A stretch of 64,000 bases of DNA from the NCBI RefSeq assembly GCF_011764505.1, contig NZ_AP022839.1, positions 286,001 through 350,000 on the forward strand. Reading direction: 5' to 3'. The first letter of the stretch is position 1; every line of letters starts with the position of its first letter. The DNA is from Legionella antarctica (GTDB lineage Bacteria > Pseudomonadota > Gammaproteobacteria > Legionellales > Legionellaceae). Below the pieces are notes generated by a model. It did not search any database and had not been told where the DNA came from. It was given only the letters and a program-made list of their open reading frames with translations. Shown here piece after piece: positions 54,685 to 64,000 of this stretch. The position numbers and the translations under genes were made by a program.

Positions 54685-57123
54685 ATGGCTATTGCATTAT
54701 TTTTAGTTTATCTGGTATTTACGTTAGTTGTACTTTATAGAGCAATAAACCCACTAGTCTGGGGTATTGGTAGTGTTGTTTATCTGATTGTGGCTACTTT
54801 TATTATCGGATTGCCGTTCATTTCCGGTTTATTATTATGGACAGTTATTATTATTGCAATCGTAATAATACAAGTTGAACCCGTACGTATGTTTATTAGT
54901 GACTATCTGTATAAAACTGCGGGTAAAACGATACCCAAACTATCAAAAACTGAGGAAGAAGCCCTAAATGCAGGAGATACCTGGCTGGAGCAGGATATTT
55001 TTATTGGTCAACCGAATTGGCAGCGATTAGCCAGTATTGTTACCCAATTAACTCCAGAGGAACAGTCCTTTGTTGATAATGAAACTCAAATTTTATGTGG
55101 CATGCTTGATGAGTGGGAAATCAATCAGGAGCGTGATTTACCCGCTAAAGTATGGACGTATATTAAAGAAAAAGGATTTTTTGGTTTGGTAATCCCGAAA
55201 GAGTTTGGTGGTAAGGGATTTTCCGCGAGGGCACATTCTGATGTAGTTATGAAAATTGCCAGTCGTTCTGGGGTGGCTGCGGTAAGTGTAATGGTTCCTA
55301 ATTCTCTGGGCCCGGGAGAGTTACTCAATTATTATGGAACAGAGGAGCAAAAGGCCTATTATCTTCCCAGGCTGGCTAAAGGCGTTGATATTCCCTGTTT
55401 TGCTTTAACTGAACCGGGGGCGGGCAGTGATGCTACCTCTATTCAGTCCAGCGCTACAGTAGTTAAAAAGACAGTCGAAGGCAAGGCAATACTGGGACTT
55501 AATATTACTTTGGATAAACGATGGATAACTTTGGCCCCTATTGCAACACTAATCGGATTGGCGGTTAACTTAAAAGATCCAGATGGCTTATTAAAGGGAG
55601 AAGGGCAGGAAGGCATTACCTGCTTATTAATTCCTCGTGATACAGAACATCTGGAAATTGGTAACAGACATTTGCCAGCAGACCAACCCTTTATGAATGG
55701 TACTTTGCGCGGTAAGGATATTTTTGTTCCGATTAGCACGATTATTGGCGGACAAAAGAAGGCCGGCAACGGATGGCAAATGCTCGTTGAATGTTTATCA
55801 ATAGGTCGCTCTATCTCTTTGCCGGCATTAGGGGCAGGATCCTCTTCCGTGTCTTATTTAACGGCAGGGGCCTTTGCTCGTATTCGCCGTCAGTTTAATG
55901 TTGAAATTGCCCAATTTGAGGGGGTGGCGGAAAAACTCGCTGAAATTGCTGGATTAAACTATTTAATCAACTCAACTCGTTTATTAACGGTTGCTGCGGT
56001 CAATGAACATAAAAAACCTTCCGTGGCTTCTGCTATTACCAAATATTTTAATACAGAACTTGCACGAGTAGTGGTTAATGCAGCTATGGACGTTCATGCT
56101 GGACGTGCTGTGGTTGTTGGGCCACGTAACTATTTAACGAGCATGTATCAAAGTGTTCCTGTTTCTATTACGGTGGAAGGAGCTAATGTGATGACTCGAA
56201 ACCTGTTGATATTTGGACAAGGTTCCATGGCTTGTCATCCATTCATTCGCGACGAGTTTTATGCAGTTTCGGCTGAGAATAAAGAAGCCTTTAGAGTGTT
56301 AATTTGGAAACATATTCAATATTTCATGCAAAATCTTGCTAAAACGATTTGCTCCGCATGGACAGGTGGAATATTTATTTCTGTACCTCACAATTCCATG
56401 AAAAGAGAATACAAACGTTTGGCACGTTTGAGCCATGCCTATGCCTGGCTTGCCGATTTGTCTTTAATTTATTTAGGTGGTGATTTAAAGCGTAGGGAAC
56501 GACTGTCAGCACGACTTGCTGATGGGATTTCCTACCTTTATATGGCTATGGCTGCTTTACGCAATGTGCAAATGAATGAAGACCATGAGGATGAGCAATT
56601 ACATGCTCAATGGGCAGTGACCTATTGCTTTTATCATGCTCAAAAATCATTGATCGCATTGTGTCAAAATTTCCCCTCCAGGCCCTTAGGGTTTTTAATG
56701 CGCTTATTAGCTTTTCCTTTTGGACAAACCATGCGCTATCCTAAGGATAAACTGGAGCAAAGATTAGCACGTTTAATGACTGGCAATAACCATTACCGAG
56801 ATAGGATTAAGAACTATGTCTATCTAAGTGGCGATGCCAAACAACCAGTGGATAGAATGGAACATGCGTTACAGTTAATTATCCAAACTGAAGGGCTATC
56901 ACATAAAATCAACGATTTGAAGCGTTATAAATTTAGCGCATTAAAAGCGAAACTGCAGGAAAAAGTTGCAAAAAACGAGCTGACCCAACAAGAAATGAAT
57001 GATTTGCTGGCGGTTGAAAATGCTCGTTGGGATGCGATTTTGGTGGATGAATTTACTTTTGATTCAATGAAGAAGAAATCGTTTGCTTCGGTAACCGATA
57101 GTATCAAATCACCGCTGATGTAA
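54685..57123 (+). CDS. fadE: Acyl-CoA dehydrogenase FadE
   Basis: 812 residues of the long FadE type: two to three N-terminal membrane segments (to about 75), then the FAD-dependent dehydrogenase core (VIPKEFGGKGFSA, FALTEPGAGSDA, VEGANVMTRN) and a C-terminal helical domain. Catalyses the first step of fatty-acid beta-oxidation. AGGAAGAGG ribosome-binding site. Single gene ending at a hairpin. Confidence 0.95.
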   Translation: MAIALFLVYLVFTLVVLYRAINPLVWGIGSVVYLIVATFIIGLPFISGLLLWTVIIIAIVIIQVEPVRMFISDYLYKTAGKTIPKLSKTEEEALNAGDTWLEQDIFIGQPNWQRLASIVTQLTPEEQSFVDNETQILCGMLDEWEINQERDLPAKVWTYIKEKGFFGLVIPKEFGGKGFSARAHSDVVMKIASRSGVAAVSVMVPNSLGPGELLNYYGTEEQKAYYLPRLAKGVDIPCFALTEPGAGSDATSIQSSATVVKKTVEGKAILGLNITLDKRWITLAPIATLIGLAVNLKDPDGLLKGEGQEGITCLLIPRDTEHLEIGNRHLPADQPFMNGTLRGKDIFVPISTIIGGQKKAGNGWQMLVECLSIGRSISLPALGAGSSSVSYLTAGAFARIRRQFNVEIAQFEGVAEKLAEIAGLNYLINSTRLLTVAAVNEHKKPSVASAITKYFNTELARVVVNAAMDVHAGRAVVVGPRNYLTSMYQSVPVSITVEGANVMTRNLLIFGQGSMACHPFIRDEFYAVSAENKEAFRVLIWKHIQYFMQNLAKTICSAWTGGIFISVPHNSMKREYKRLARLSHAYAWLADLSLIYLGGDLKRRERLSARLADGISYLYMAMAALRNVQMNEDHEDEQLHAQWAVTYCFYHAQKSLIALCQNFPSRPLGFLMRLLAFPFGQTMRYPKDKLEQRLARLMTGNNHYRDRIKNYVYLSGDAKQPVDRMEHALQLIIQTEGLSHKINDLKRYKFSALKAKLQEKVAKNELTQQEMNDLLAVENARWDAILVDEFTFDSMKKKSFASVTDSIKSPLM

Positions 57124-57155
57124 ATTTTTTACGTTCTTTTAACATCTGGCCTCAG

Positions 57156-57183
57156 AACCAGAGGCAATTGTACGCCTCTGGTT
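57156..57183 (+). terminator. Hairpin after fadE
   Basis: AACCAGAGGC / GCCTCTGGTT perfect stem with an 8-nt loop, 33 bp past the fadE stop. No T-run follows. Confidence 0.5.
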
Positions 57184-57256
57184 TGCTATAATCAGAACAT
57201 CCACTCTGTGATTCTAGCACATTAGGTAAGAAAAAAATTTTAGAGAGAAATAAATT

Positions 57257-58009
57257 ATGGCGAAAGCAAAGGCATTACCTCCAAACCTGAAAGAAACCCT
57301 TCTGGATGCCATGAGTGTTGCAGAAACCTCGGTAGAAGCGGCGGACTATCTGGTAACACAATTTAGACAGGTATTAACTGATGCGAAAATGCTGGATCAA
57401 TGTGGTGATATCCTGAAAAAGGTAGAGGATTTTGCCAAATATACTAAGTTTAAATTACTTTCCAGTTCCCAACCATGGCTTGGTCAGAGCCCAGAGTCTT
57501 CTGACTTTAAGAATATGCAGGCCAATATGGCAATTGATGCCGTTAAAGATCTGGAAAGCCTCAGTGTAGGAGTTGAGGATGTGACTTTTGATTTTGCGAT
57601 AAGTGATAATTCTGAATTTTTACGCGGTTGCTCTTTAAAAGGAAAAGCATTGGAGGCCACTGACAAACTATTTAATTCATGGCTTGCTGACAAAAATCTG
57701 GTGAGCCAAGGTAGTACGTTGTATGACGCCAATGCAAATGGCCAAATAAAACGGGATGCGCAAGATAAGCCCGCTAAAGCAAATCCTAACGAGGTGAGGA
57801 AACTAATTACTGATCCAGAACAAGGTTTTTCACAATATATGGAAACAAAAGGAATTAAAGTCACCTGCCATGAACAGGTGTTCCCAACAGTACAAAAAGG
57901 TGCACAAGTACAACAGGCAGTTAAACAGGCAATGAATAAAACTCCTGAGGCTGCAGTATCTGAAGAAGCGGCAGTAGAGCCTCAAACCACGATGAGAACA
58001 GGTGGTTAG
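57257..58009 (+). CDS. Protein of unknown function, Legionella-type
   Basis: 250 residues, AGAGAGAA ribosome-binding site, no signal peptide. Helical N-terminus (LLDAMSVAETSVEAADYLV, trimmed), a beta-rich middle, and an Ala/Glu/Gln-rich tail (NKTPEAAVSEEAAVEPQ). It ends overlapping the convergent murU by 4 bp. No family recognised; the acidic tail allows, but does not prove, secretion by Dot/Icm. Confidence 0.6.
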   Translation: MAKAKALPPNLKETLLDAMSVAETSVEAADYLVTQFRQVLTDAKMLDQCGDILKKVEDFAKYTKFKLLSSSQPWLGQSPESSDFKNMQANMAIDAVKDLESLSVGVEDVTFDFAISDNSEFLRGCSLKGKALEATDKLFNSWLADKNLVSQGSTLYDANANGQIKRDAQDKPAKANPNEVRKLITDPEQGFSQYMETKGIKVTCHEQVFPTVQKGAQVQQAVKQAMNKTPEAAVSEEAAVEPQTTMRTGG

Positions 58010-58665
58010 CGGATGTTCGCAGCATTAAGCCGTTCAATAGAGCCTATATCGTACCAAAAACCTTGATGTAGGCTGGCAGTCGCTTTATTTTGTGCCACAT
58101 AATTCCGAATCAAAGTTCTAACGGAATAGCGCCCTGGAGTGCATTGGGCGAATATTTTGGGATGATAACAGGCTATGCCCGCGAATGTATAATCACAACT
58201 CGAATTAGTCGGTTGAGTATTATTATTTAAACCAAAATCACCATGATGGAGTAAAGTCGGGTTTTTTTTAGTCAAAATGATATGAAGATTTTCCACCTTT
58301 TCCAGTTGGATTTGTTTGAAATCAAAATCCGTGAAAATGTCCGCATTTACTGTAATGAAAGGTTGATTGGCAAATAAAGGTAACGCTTGAACTATACCTC
58401 CTCCTGTTTCAAGCCCACCTGGTGGTTCAGGGGAATAAAGAATGGCAACTCCCCAGCGCGTACCATCTCCTAAATAGTGACGAATTTGCCCCCCAAGATA
58501 GGCATGATTAATTACGATTTGTTTAAATCCCGCATTTGCCAAATTGATTATATGATGTTCGATTAGGGGCTTGTCTTTTACTATGCATAAAGCTTTAGGA
58601 TGCACTTCAGTAAGAGGTCTTAAGCGCTCTCCTCGACCGGCTGCCAGAATCATAGCAATGCTCAT
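58006..58665 (-). CDS. murU: N-acetylmuramate alpha-1-phosphate uridylyltransferase
   Basis: 219 residues. ILAAGRGERLRPLTEVHPKA is the nucleotidyltransferase motif, followed by KPLIEHHIINLA and NADIFTDFDF. With AmgK it makes UDP-MurNAc from recycled MurNAc, bypassing de novo synthesis (the route that confers intrinsic fosfomycin tolerance in pseudomonads). Coupled to amgK by a 4-bp overlap. Confidence 0.92.
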   Translation of the reverse strand: MSIAMILAAGRGERLRPLTEVHPKALCIVKDKPLIEHHIINLANAGFKQIVINHAYLGGQIRHYLGDGTRWGVAILYSPEPPGGLETGGGIVQALPLFANQPFITVNADIFTDFDFKQIQLEKVENLHIILTKKNPTLLHHGDFGLNNNTQPTNSSCDYTFAGIACYHPKIFAQCTPGRYSVRTLIRNYVAQNKATASLHQGFWYDIGSIERLNAANIR

Positions 58666-59642
58666 GGTAAATAGACTCTTTTCTGGAGAAAACCCAAGAA
58701 AGGAGAGAGCTCTTCATAAAGCTCACAACATTCAAGGACGTATTTTAACGTAAGTGGCAGATTCGCAAGATATCCTGCTTTATTATCCCTTAGGTACAAG
58801 CGGCAAAAAACTCCTAAAACTTTTAAATGCCGCTGCAGACCGCACAGGTCAAAGGCACGAACAAATTCTGATAAAGAATAACTACTGACTAGTCCACTTT
58901 GGGCATGAAAAAATTCGACCCATTCTAAAACCTGCTCTCTAGGCCAGGAAATATAACAATCTTTCAGTAAGGAAACCAGGTCATAGCTTAACGGACCCCT
59001 CATTGCATCTTGAAAGTCGATGACGCCTAAAGCACTTTCTTCTTGCTCATTAAGTACCATCAGATTACGCGAATGGTAATCGCGATGAATAAAAGTTAAG
59101 GGTTGTTGTGATACTTCTGTTGCAATCCATTCCATCGTGTTTTGTACTAACTGATGCTCATCGTTAGCTAATTCCAGGGAAAGATATGCTTTAAAAAACC
59201 ATTCGGAACATAAATCCATTTCATTTAGCATGAATGCCTTATCGAAGGATGGTAGCTTAGGATCATTAATCGGGCACCCTTGAATTTTAAATAAAGTATT
59301 GATGGCATCACGATAATAGCGATTTGCTGTTTCAGATTGCAGTAAAGTTAGCAGAAGTTGATCGCCAAAGTCATTGAGCAAAAGAAAGCCTTGCTCCATA
59401 TTCATAGCCAGGATTTCTGGAGTCTTTACCCTGGCTACGCTGAGCGTTTTGGCAATATGTACAAAGGGTGCAAGATCTTCTTTTTCAGGTGGAGCATCCA
59501 TTACAATCCGTGTTAAACCCCCTGAGTACAATCTAAAGTACCTTCTGAAACTGGCATCACCGGCTAAAGCAGACAGGATAAAATCTTTGTGCTTAATCGT
59601 ATGGAACAGCCACTCTTTCAGTGCGTTTTCTCTTTCATGCAT
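58662..59642 (-). CDS. amgK: N-acetylmuramate/N-acetylglucosamine kinase
   Basis: 326 residues from ATG 59642 (GGGAAG upstream; the longer frame is less likely). Aminoglycoside-phosphotransferase fold with FIHRDYHSRNLMV (catalytic Brenner motif) and GVIDFQDAMRGPLSYDLVSL (Mg-binding). Phosphorylates MurNAc at the anomeric position for MurU. Divergent from lptD, an arrangement known in other gammaproteobacteria. Confidence 0.92.
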   Translation of the reverse strand: MHERENALKEWLFHTIKHKDFILSALAGDASFRRYFRLYSGGLTRIVMDAPPEKEDLAPFVHIAKTLSVARVKTPEILAMNMEQGFLLLNDFGDQLLLTLLQSETANRYYRDAINTLFKIQGCPINDPKLPSFDKAFMLNEMDLCSEWFFKAYLSLELANDEHQLVQNTMEWIATEVSQQPLTFIHRDYHSRNLMVLNEQEESALGVIDFQDAMRGPLSYDLVSLLKDCYISWPREQVLEWVEFFHAQSGLVSSYSLSEFVRAFDLCGLQRHLKVLGVFCRLYLRDNKAGYLANLPLTLKYVLECCELYEELSPFLGFLQKRVYLP

Positions 59643-59799
59643 GCTATACTTCCCGTCTTTATTTCTGGTTTGTAATTGAATAAATTGCAAGCTTACTCTA
59701 ATTTAAACCACACAACTCAGGATGATACGCTTCATATAGAAACGTGATACAAAACCAATGCGGATTAATTCAAACTGATTGTGTGCATAATAAGGCATT

Positions 59800-62526
59800 T
59801 TGTTAGCTGTGAACATTAAGTTTTGTAATAAGCTAATCAGTTTTTTTTCCACAATAGCCTTATTGCGTGTATTTGTTTATTTTTTAAAACTCTTGCCTTG
59901 TAAAATCATTCAGTTCTGTCGTTCAGTAAAATGGTTGGTCATGAGCTTGGGAATGACTGCATCCGCTATAAGCATGGCTGTTTATTATGAGCTAGCAAAT
60001 TCTGCATCGTTTATTGATGAACCGGTTCAAGCCTGTGTTGTTGCTCGAGATGTAGATTTAACTGACGCAGTAAGGGCTAAATTTGCTCAATGCCTGGGGT
60101 GGCAAGCTGATCAAAGCTCTCCTTTATGTCTTGGATCGTATCAACCCCTTACGGTTACAGCTTTGGCCGATCCTGAACAAGTGCGTATTCAGGCCGACAG
60201 CGTGTCCTTTTATCAAAATCAACGATCAACTTTATCTGGCCACGTAGAAATTCAGCAAACTCAAAGAGTAGTTAATGCGCAAACTGCTTACCTCTATAGA
60301 GATCAAAAAACCAATAAAATTACAAAAATTGAGTTTTTAGATGATGTACGCTATTTGGAGCCTGGTAAGTTAATGATTGCTCGAAAAGCATCGATTAATC
60401 CTCAGGATAATTCTGGAGAAACGGAAGATGTGTTGTATCGCATCAATACAGATAGAAGCAAGGCAGTGCTGCCTGCATGGGGAAGAGCAAGTTTTATTCG
60501 ACGCTTTGCGAACAAAGACTATTTTTTGCGTCAAGCTACGTATACAACCTGTGCGCCACAAGATAAAACTTGGGAAATAAAAGCAGATTCTATTGCCATA
60601 GATGATGCACAAGCAAAAGGTGTGGCACGAAATGCGGTGGTTCGTGTTAATGAGTGGCCTGTATTTTACACCCCTTATTTGAGTTTTCCTACCAACAGGG
60701 AACGTAAATCCGGTTTTCTCATGCCTATATTTGGATTTTCCAATGTAGGTGGTTTTGATTTTGGCTTACCATACTACTGGAATATTGCTCCTAACCATGA
60801 CCTTACCATAACACCCCACGGTTATAGCAAACGGGGTGCAATGATAGGAGGCGAGTATCGTTATTTAACTCCCTACAGCTCAGGTATTATTACAGGAAAT
60901 TTTTTGCCTAAGGATAAGGCTTTTAATACTTTTTTGCAGGAGAATGAAGCCCAATTTCCCAGACTTGCGGGGACGTCAACCAATCGTTGGGCTTATAGTA
61001 TTCTTGAAACGACAAGTATTGCCCCTAATGTACAATTTAATTTAAACGTACAACAAGTCTCTGATGACTACTATCTGCAGGATTTCAGTACTAACTTAGC
61101 CCTAACTACGGTTAGGCAATTATTACGTCAGGCAGATTTAACCACTACTACCGATCATTGGATTTTCAGAGGGATGTTGCAAAGCTACCAGACATTACAA
61201 CCTATTAATCAGAGTCCTATAGCTCCTGTTTATGAGCGGTTACCACAAATTACGGCACGTGCTTTTTATTATGATTTACCGTTTAATGCAAATTTAAATA
61301 TTCTTGGGGAATATGATCAGTTCAATTGGCCGGTTGATTCATGGAATAATACACCCGTTCAGATGCCGCAAGGACCCAGGTTTCATTTTAATCCGGTATT
61401 GGCAGTTCCGTTGGTGAAGCCTTGGGGATACGTCACACCATCAGCACAGATTGTTGAAAATTATTACCAAGTGAGCAATAACGGTTCTGGTTATAATTTA
61501 AATGGCCTTAACAGTGTCTTATGGAACCCTTCCAGCCTTAATTACAGTAGTAATAATTTATGGTCCCAAAATGTCGATTTCAATCGTACTATCCCCAGGT
61601 ATACTGTGGACAGTGGATTGTATTTTGAACGTGATTTCAATATGAGGGGTAATTTATTCACCCAAACGTTAGAGCCACGTTTATTTTATTTGAAGGTACC
61701 TTATCAAAATCAAACCCCCATTCCAGTGTATGATTCGGGATTTATGATCTTTAATGTAGACCAATTATTCAGAACTAATCGATTTTCAGGTTTTGATCGT
61801 ATAGGTGATGCGAATCAATTAACTTATGCATTAACATCTCGTTGGTTACATGAAGACACTGGTGCTGAACTTGCGAATTTTTCCATTGGTCAAATCAGAT
61901 ACTTTGCTGACCGGAAAGTGCAACTTTGCCAAAGTCCATCCGGTTTTTGTATTGATAATCCTGATATATTTGGAAATCTTTCTTCAACTTCTAAAACATC
62001 CCCTATAGCTTCTCGCGCAGTTTATCATTTGAACAGGGTATGGGGAGTAACCGGTGATTATGTCTGGGACCCTGCAACACGTGCGACCAATAATGGAAAT
62101 TTAAATTTGCATTATCAACCCGAAGAAAAAGAAATTATTAACTTCAGCTACTCTTATCTGATTAACAGCGATGGTGGATTGGTGAGAAATAATGCTTTTC
62201 AGGATAATGCACTCCATCAGGCTATGATTGCCTTTTCCTGGCCTCTAAATGAAAAATGGAGTACGGTTGGCGCCTACAGTTATAATATTAGTAAAAATTA
62301 CAGCATGATGTCTTTGCTTGGAGTCCAATACGACAGTTGCTGTTGGGCCATGCGAATATTAGGGGGCAAAACGTTTAAAAACCTAAACGCAACATTTGAG
62401 CCAGAGTATAATAATAATATTTATTTGCAAATACTATTGAAAGGCTTGGGAACAGTCGCATATAGCGACCCATCTAACGTACTGGGTACTTTCATTCCAG
62501 GATATAACGATATATTTGCTCGTTAA
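59800..62526 (+). CDS. lptD: LPS-assembly protein LptD
   Basis: 908 residues. An N-terminal jellyroll OstA domain (about 115-210: VRIQADSVSFYQNQRSTLSG, HVEIQQTQRVVNAQTAYLY) and a long C-terminal beta-barrel. Inserts LPS in the outer leaflet. The start is uncertain: TTG 59800 and GTG 59809 are both possible and precede a long leader with one hydrophobic segment. Cys pairs (TTCAPQ, DSCCWAM) may give the disulfides needed for function. surA follows after 85 bp. Confidence 0.94.
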   Translation: MLAVNIKFCNKLISFFSTIALLRVFVYFLKLLPCKIIQFCRSVKWLVMSLGMTASAISMAVYYELANSASFIDEPVQACVVARDVDLTDAVRAKFAQCLGWQADQSSPLCLGSYQPLTVTALADPEQVRIQADSVSFYQNQRSTLSGHVEIQQTQRVVNAQTAYLYRDQKTNKITKIEFLDDVRYLEPGKLMIARKASINPQDNSGETEDVLYRINTDRSKAVLPAWGRASFIRRFANKDYFLRQATYTTCAPQDKTWEIKADSIAIDDAQAKGVARNAVVRVNEWPVFYTPYLSFPTNRERKSGFLMPIFGFSNVGGFDFGLPYYWNIAPNHDLTITPHGYSKRGAMIGGEYRYLTPYSSGIITGNFLPKDKAFNTFLQENEAQFPRLAGTSTNRWAYSILETTSIAPNVQFNLNVQQVSDDYYLQDFSTNLALTTVRQLLRQADLTTTTDHWIFRGMLQSYQTLQPINQSPIAPVYERLPQITARAFYYDLPFNANLNILGEYDQFNWPVDSWNNTPVQMPQGPRFHFNPVLAVPLVKPWGYVTPSAQIVENYYQVSNNGSGYNLNGLNSVLWNPSSLNYSSNNLWSQNVDFNRTIPRYTVDSGLYFERDFNMRGNLFTQTLEPRLFYLKVPYQNQTPIPVYDSGFMIFNVDQLFRTNRFSGFDRIGDANQLTYALTSRWLHEDTGAELANFSIGQIRYFADRKVQLCQSPSGFCIDNPDIFGNLSSTSKTSPIASRAVYHLNRVWGVTGDYVWDPATRATNNGNLNLHYQPEEKEIINFSYSYLINSDGGLVRNNAFQDNALHQAMIAFSWPLNEKWSTVGAYSYNISKNYSMMSLLGVQYDSCCWAMRILGGKTFKNLNATFEPEYNNNIYLQILLKGLGTVAYSDPSNVLGTFIPGYNDIFAR

Positions 62527-62611
62527 ATTAGGGTAGAATTTAAACATGTTTGCTTGTATTTTAATTAATAATACCCTAAATTGCCCGACAAATGTTAATG
62601 AGGATTAAGGC

Positions 62612-63901
62612 ATGTTTAAAAGATTGGCATTAGTATGCGTGTTATTTTCAGTAGTTGGACTTGCTGAAGGCAAGCAATTATTGGATAAAGTGGTTGCCAT
62701 AGTAAACGATGGCGTCATTACGTCCAGTGAGTTGGATAAACAAGTAGAGTTATCTAAAAAACAGATCCAGGCTCAGAAAATGGAAATACCCCAAGAAACT
62801 GTTTTGCGAAAACAGGTATTACAACATTTAATTGATGTTGATTTACAACTGCAAATGGCCAAGCAAAATGGCATAACCGTGGATAGCAGTGAACTTAATA
62901 GTGCTATTGAGCGAGTAGCTACGATGAATAATATTACTGTAACGCAATTGCGGGAAGAAATTACAAAGCAAGGGATTAGCTGGAAAGAATATAGAAATAA
63001 TATCCGCAAGGAAATGTTAATATCTCGTTTGCAACAAAAAGCAGTAGGAAAAGACATATCGGTTACTAATGAACAGGTTGATCAGTATTTAAAATCCGCC
63101 AGTAAGGTGGATAATACTCAGTTAACCTATCATCTTCAAAATATAGTTATTCCCTTAAACGAAGAACCCACTACAGAACAATTAAAAAAGGCTAAAACCA
63201 ATGCCGAGAACTTATTGGCTAAAATAAACAAAGGTGAAGACTTTAGTCGCCTAGCTATTGAAGAGTCCAGTGGTGAAGTTGCATTGGAAGGTGGTGATTT
63301 GGGAGAAAGACATTTGGCCGAACTACCTGAACTTTTTGCTAAAGAAGTGATTAAAATGAAAGTTGGCCAAGTAGTTGGTCCAATACGTACCGGTAATGGA
63401 TTTCAGTTGATAAAGCTGATTGCTATTGGCGGTGAAAATCAACAACATATTATTACCCAGACACACGTTCGTCATATTTTATTGAAACCTGATGCAAGCA
63501 TGCTTCCTTCAGAATCCATGAAACAAGCTAATAATATTTACCAACAACTAAAGTCAGGTAAAGATTTTTCTTTGATGGCCAAGCAATATTCGTTAGATGC
63601 TGCCAGTGCTGTTAAGGGAGGGGATTTAGGATGGGTCACTCCAGGAGAATTAGTGCCTGAATTTGAAAAAGCGATGAATGAGTTGCCACTGCATAAAGTA
63701 AGTCAGCCAGTAAAAAGTCAATTTGGATGGCATCTTATTGAAGTGATTGCGCGGAAACAAAAAGATGATTCAGAGGCATTTAAAAAACAACAGGTAAGGC
63801 AGTTTCTCCAAAAGCGGAAGTTTGCGGAAGCTGTTCATAACTGGCAACAACATTTACGCACTGAAGCATATGTGAACGTTGTTGAAAAGAGTTTGGCATG
63901 A
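62612..63901 (+). CDS. surA: Periplasmic chaperone/prolyl isomerase SurA
   Basis: 429 residues with signal peptide (to about 20). N-terminal chaperone domain (VVAIVNDGVITSSELDKQVE), two parvulin domains (about 175-275 and 285-390; GGDLGWVTPGELVPEFEKA in the second) and a C-terminal helix. It brings outer-membrane proteins, including LptD, to the Bam complex. Overlaps pdxA by 4 bp. Confidence 0.95.
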   Translation: MFKRLALVCVLFSVVGLAEGKQLLDKVVAIVNDGVITSSELDKQVELSKKQIQAQKMEIPQETVLRKQVLQHLIDVDLQLQMAKQNGITVDSSELNSAIERVATMNNITVTQLREEITKQGISWKEYRNNIRKEMLISRLQQKAVGKDISVTNEQVDQYLKSASKVDNTQLTYHLQNIVIPLNEEPTTEQLKKAKTNAENLLAKINKGEDFSRLAIEESSGEVALEGGDLGERHLAELPELFAKEVIKMKVGQVVGPIRTGNGFQLIKLIAIGGENQQHIITQTHVRHILLKPDASMLPSESMKQANNIYQQLKSGKDFSLMAKQYSLDAASAVKGGDLGWVTPGELVPEFEKAMNELPLHKVSQPVKSQFGWHLIEVIARKQKDDSEAFKKQQVRQFLQKRKFAEAVHNWQQHLRTEAYVNVVEKSLA

Positions 63902-64000
63902 AACCACTGCTAGTAAGTAGCGGTGAACCTGCAGGAATTGGTCCGGATTTATGTCTGGCTCTTGCAGGTTACGATTTGCCCGTGGTGATTTTAGGAGATC
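63898..64000 (+). CDS. pdxA: 4-hydroxythreonine-4-phosphate dehydrogenase (5' end only)
   Basis: The first 34 codons, cut by the window end. SSGEPAGIGPDLCLALA is the characteristic N-terminal motif of PdxA, of the pyridoxal-phosphate pathway. ATG overlaps the surA stop (ATGA), completing the conserved lptD-surA-pdxA order. Confidence 0.9.
   Translation, partial: MKPLLVSSGEPAGIGPDLCLALAGYDLPVVILGD

Noticed and set aside
54465..54740. 91-residue frame upstream of fadE
   Set aside because: Overlaps fadE and the CYTH-like gene region, lacks a ribosome-binding site; judged a chance frame.
1..64000. tRNA, rRNA or a prophage attachment site
   Set aside because: No cloverleaf-like or rRNA-like sequence noticed, and no integrase or phage genes; the mobile DNA here is all insertion sequences.

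Overview
The window looks like a chromosome segment of a Legionella species, probably not L. pneumophila itself. It is AT-rich and Gram-negative (lptD, surA, a PagP-like outer-membrane enzyme). It carries a ProA-type secreted metalloprotease, a GDSL lysophospholipase of the PlaA/PlaC kind, and several eukaryotic-like or toxin-like proteins of the sort that Legionella uses as Dot/Icm effectors. The genus call is inference from gene content; no rRNA or tRNA gene was seen.

Layout. 1-767: C-terminally cut gene with a U-box-like fold (minus strand). 1012-4341: two exported proteins, one ending in 36 consecutive Ser-His hexapeptides. 4512-7119: ArsC/Spx-like protein, a sugar-dehydrogenase relic, a tail-anchored heme-oxygenase-like protein and ung. 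7465-8538: class A beta-lactamase. 8620-12295: a gene for a possible clan-CD (caspase/gingipain-fold) cysteine peptidase, split by a 1463-bp IS3-family element that itself contains a second, inverted copy of the same IS. 12538-15166: a beta-helix-like repeat protein and a protein with all three pertussis/cholera-type ADP-ribosyltransferase motifs. 15324-20255: amidase, split YeeE/YedE transporter, and a 701-residue GxSxG hydrolase-like candidate effector.

20370-26560: mostly housekeeping genes (oxidoreductase, coq7, phosphate transporter, amino acid permease, pagP/rcp, Mpo1-like protein, small lipoprotein). 26694-29302: rlmKL and darP. 29387-35053: a secretome cluster (GDSL lipase, TauE/SafE exporter, ProA-like protease, S28 serine peptidase). 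35058-41098: pirin, thioredoxin-like protein, unknown coiled-coil protein, IS630 relic, GAF-GGDKF protein, hflX and hfq.

41283-48892: a candidate effector followed by three copies of a 2116-bp IS66-family element with 80-bp terminal repeats. One copy sits immediately after the effector stop codon; another has been invaded by the third copy. 49232-64000: lipoprotein, efp with its modification gene epmB, ppk next to a chromate transporter and a CYTH-like protein, fadE, an unknown protein, the murU-amgK muropeptide-recycling pair, then lptD-surA-pdxA, the last running off the end.

The most notable points are the toxin-like or eukaryote-like proteins (U-box, ADP-ribosyltransferase, clan-CD-like peptidase, tail-anchored heme oxygenase) and two independent cases of an insertion sequence inserting into its own copy. 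Both were resolved here to exact target-site duplications and equal element lengths.
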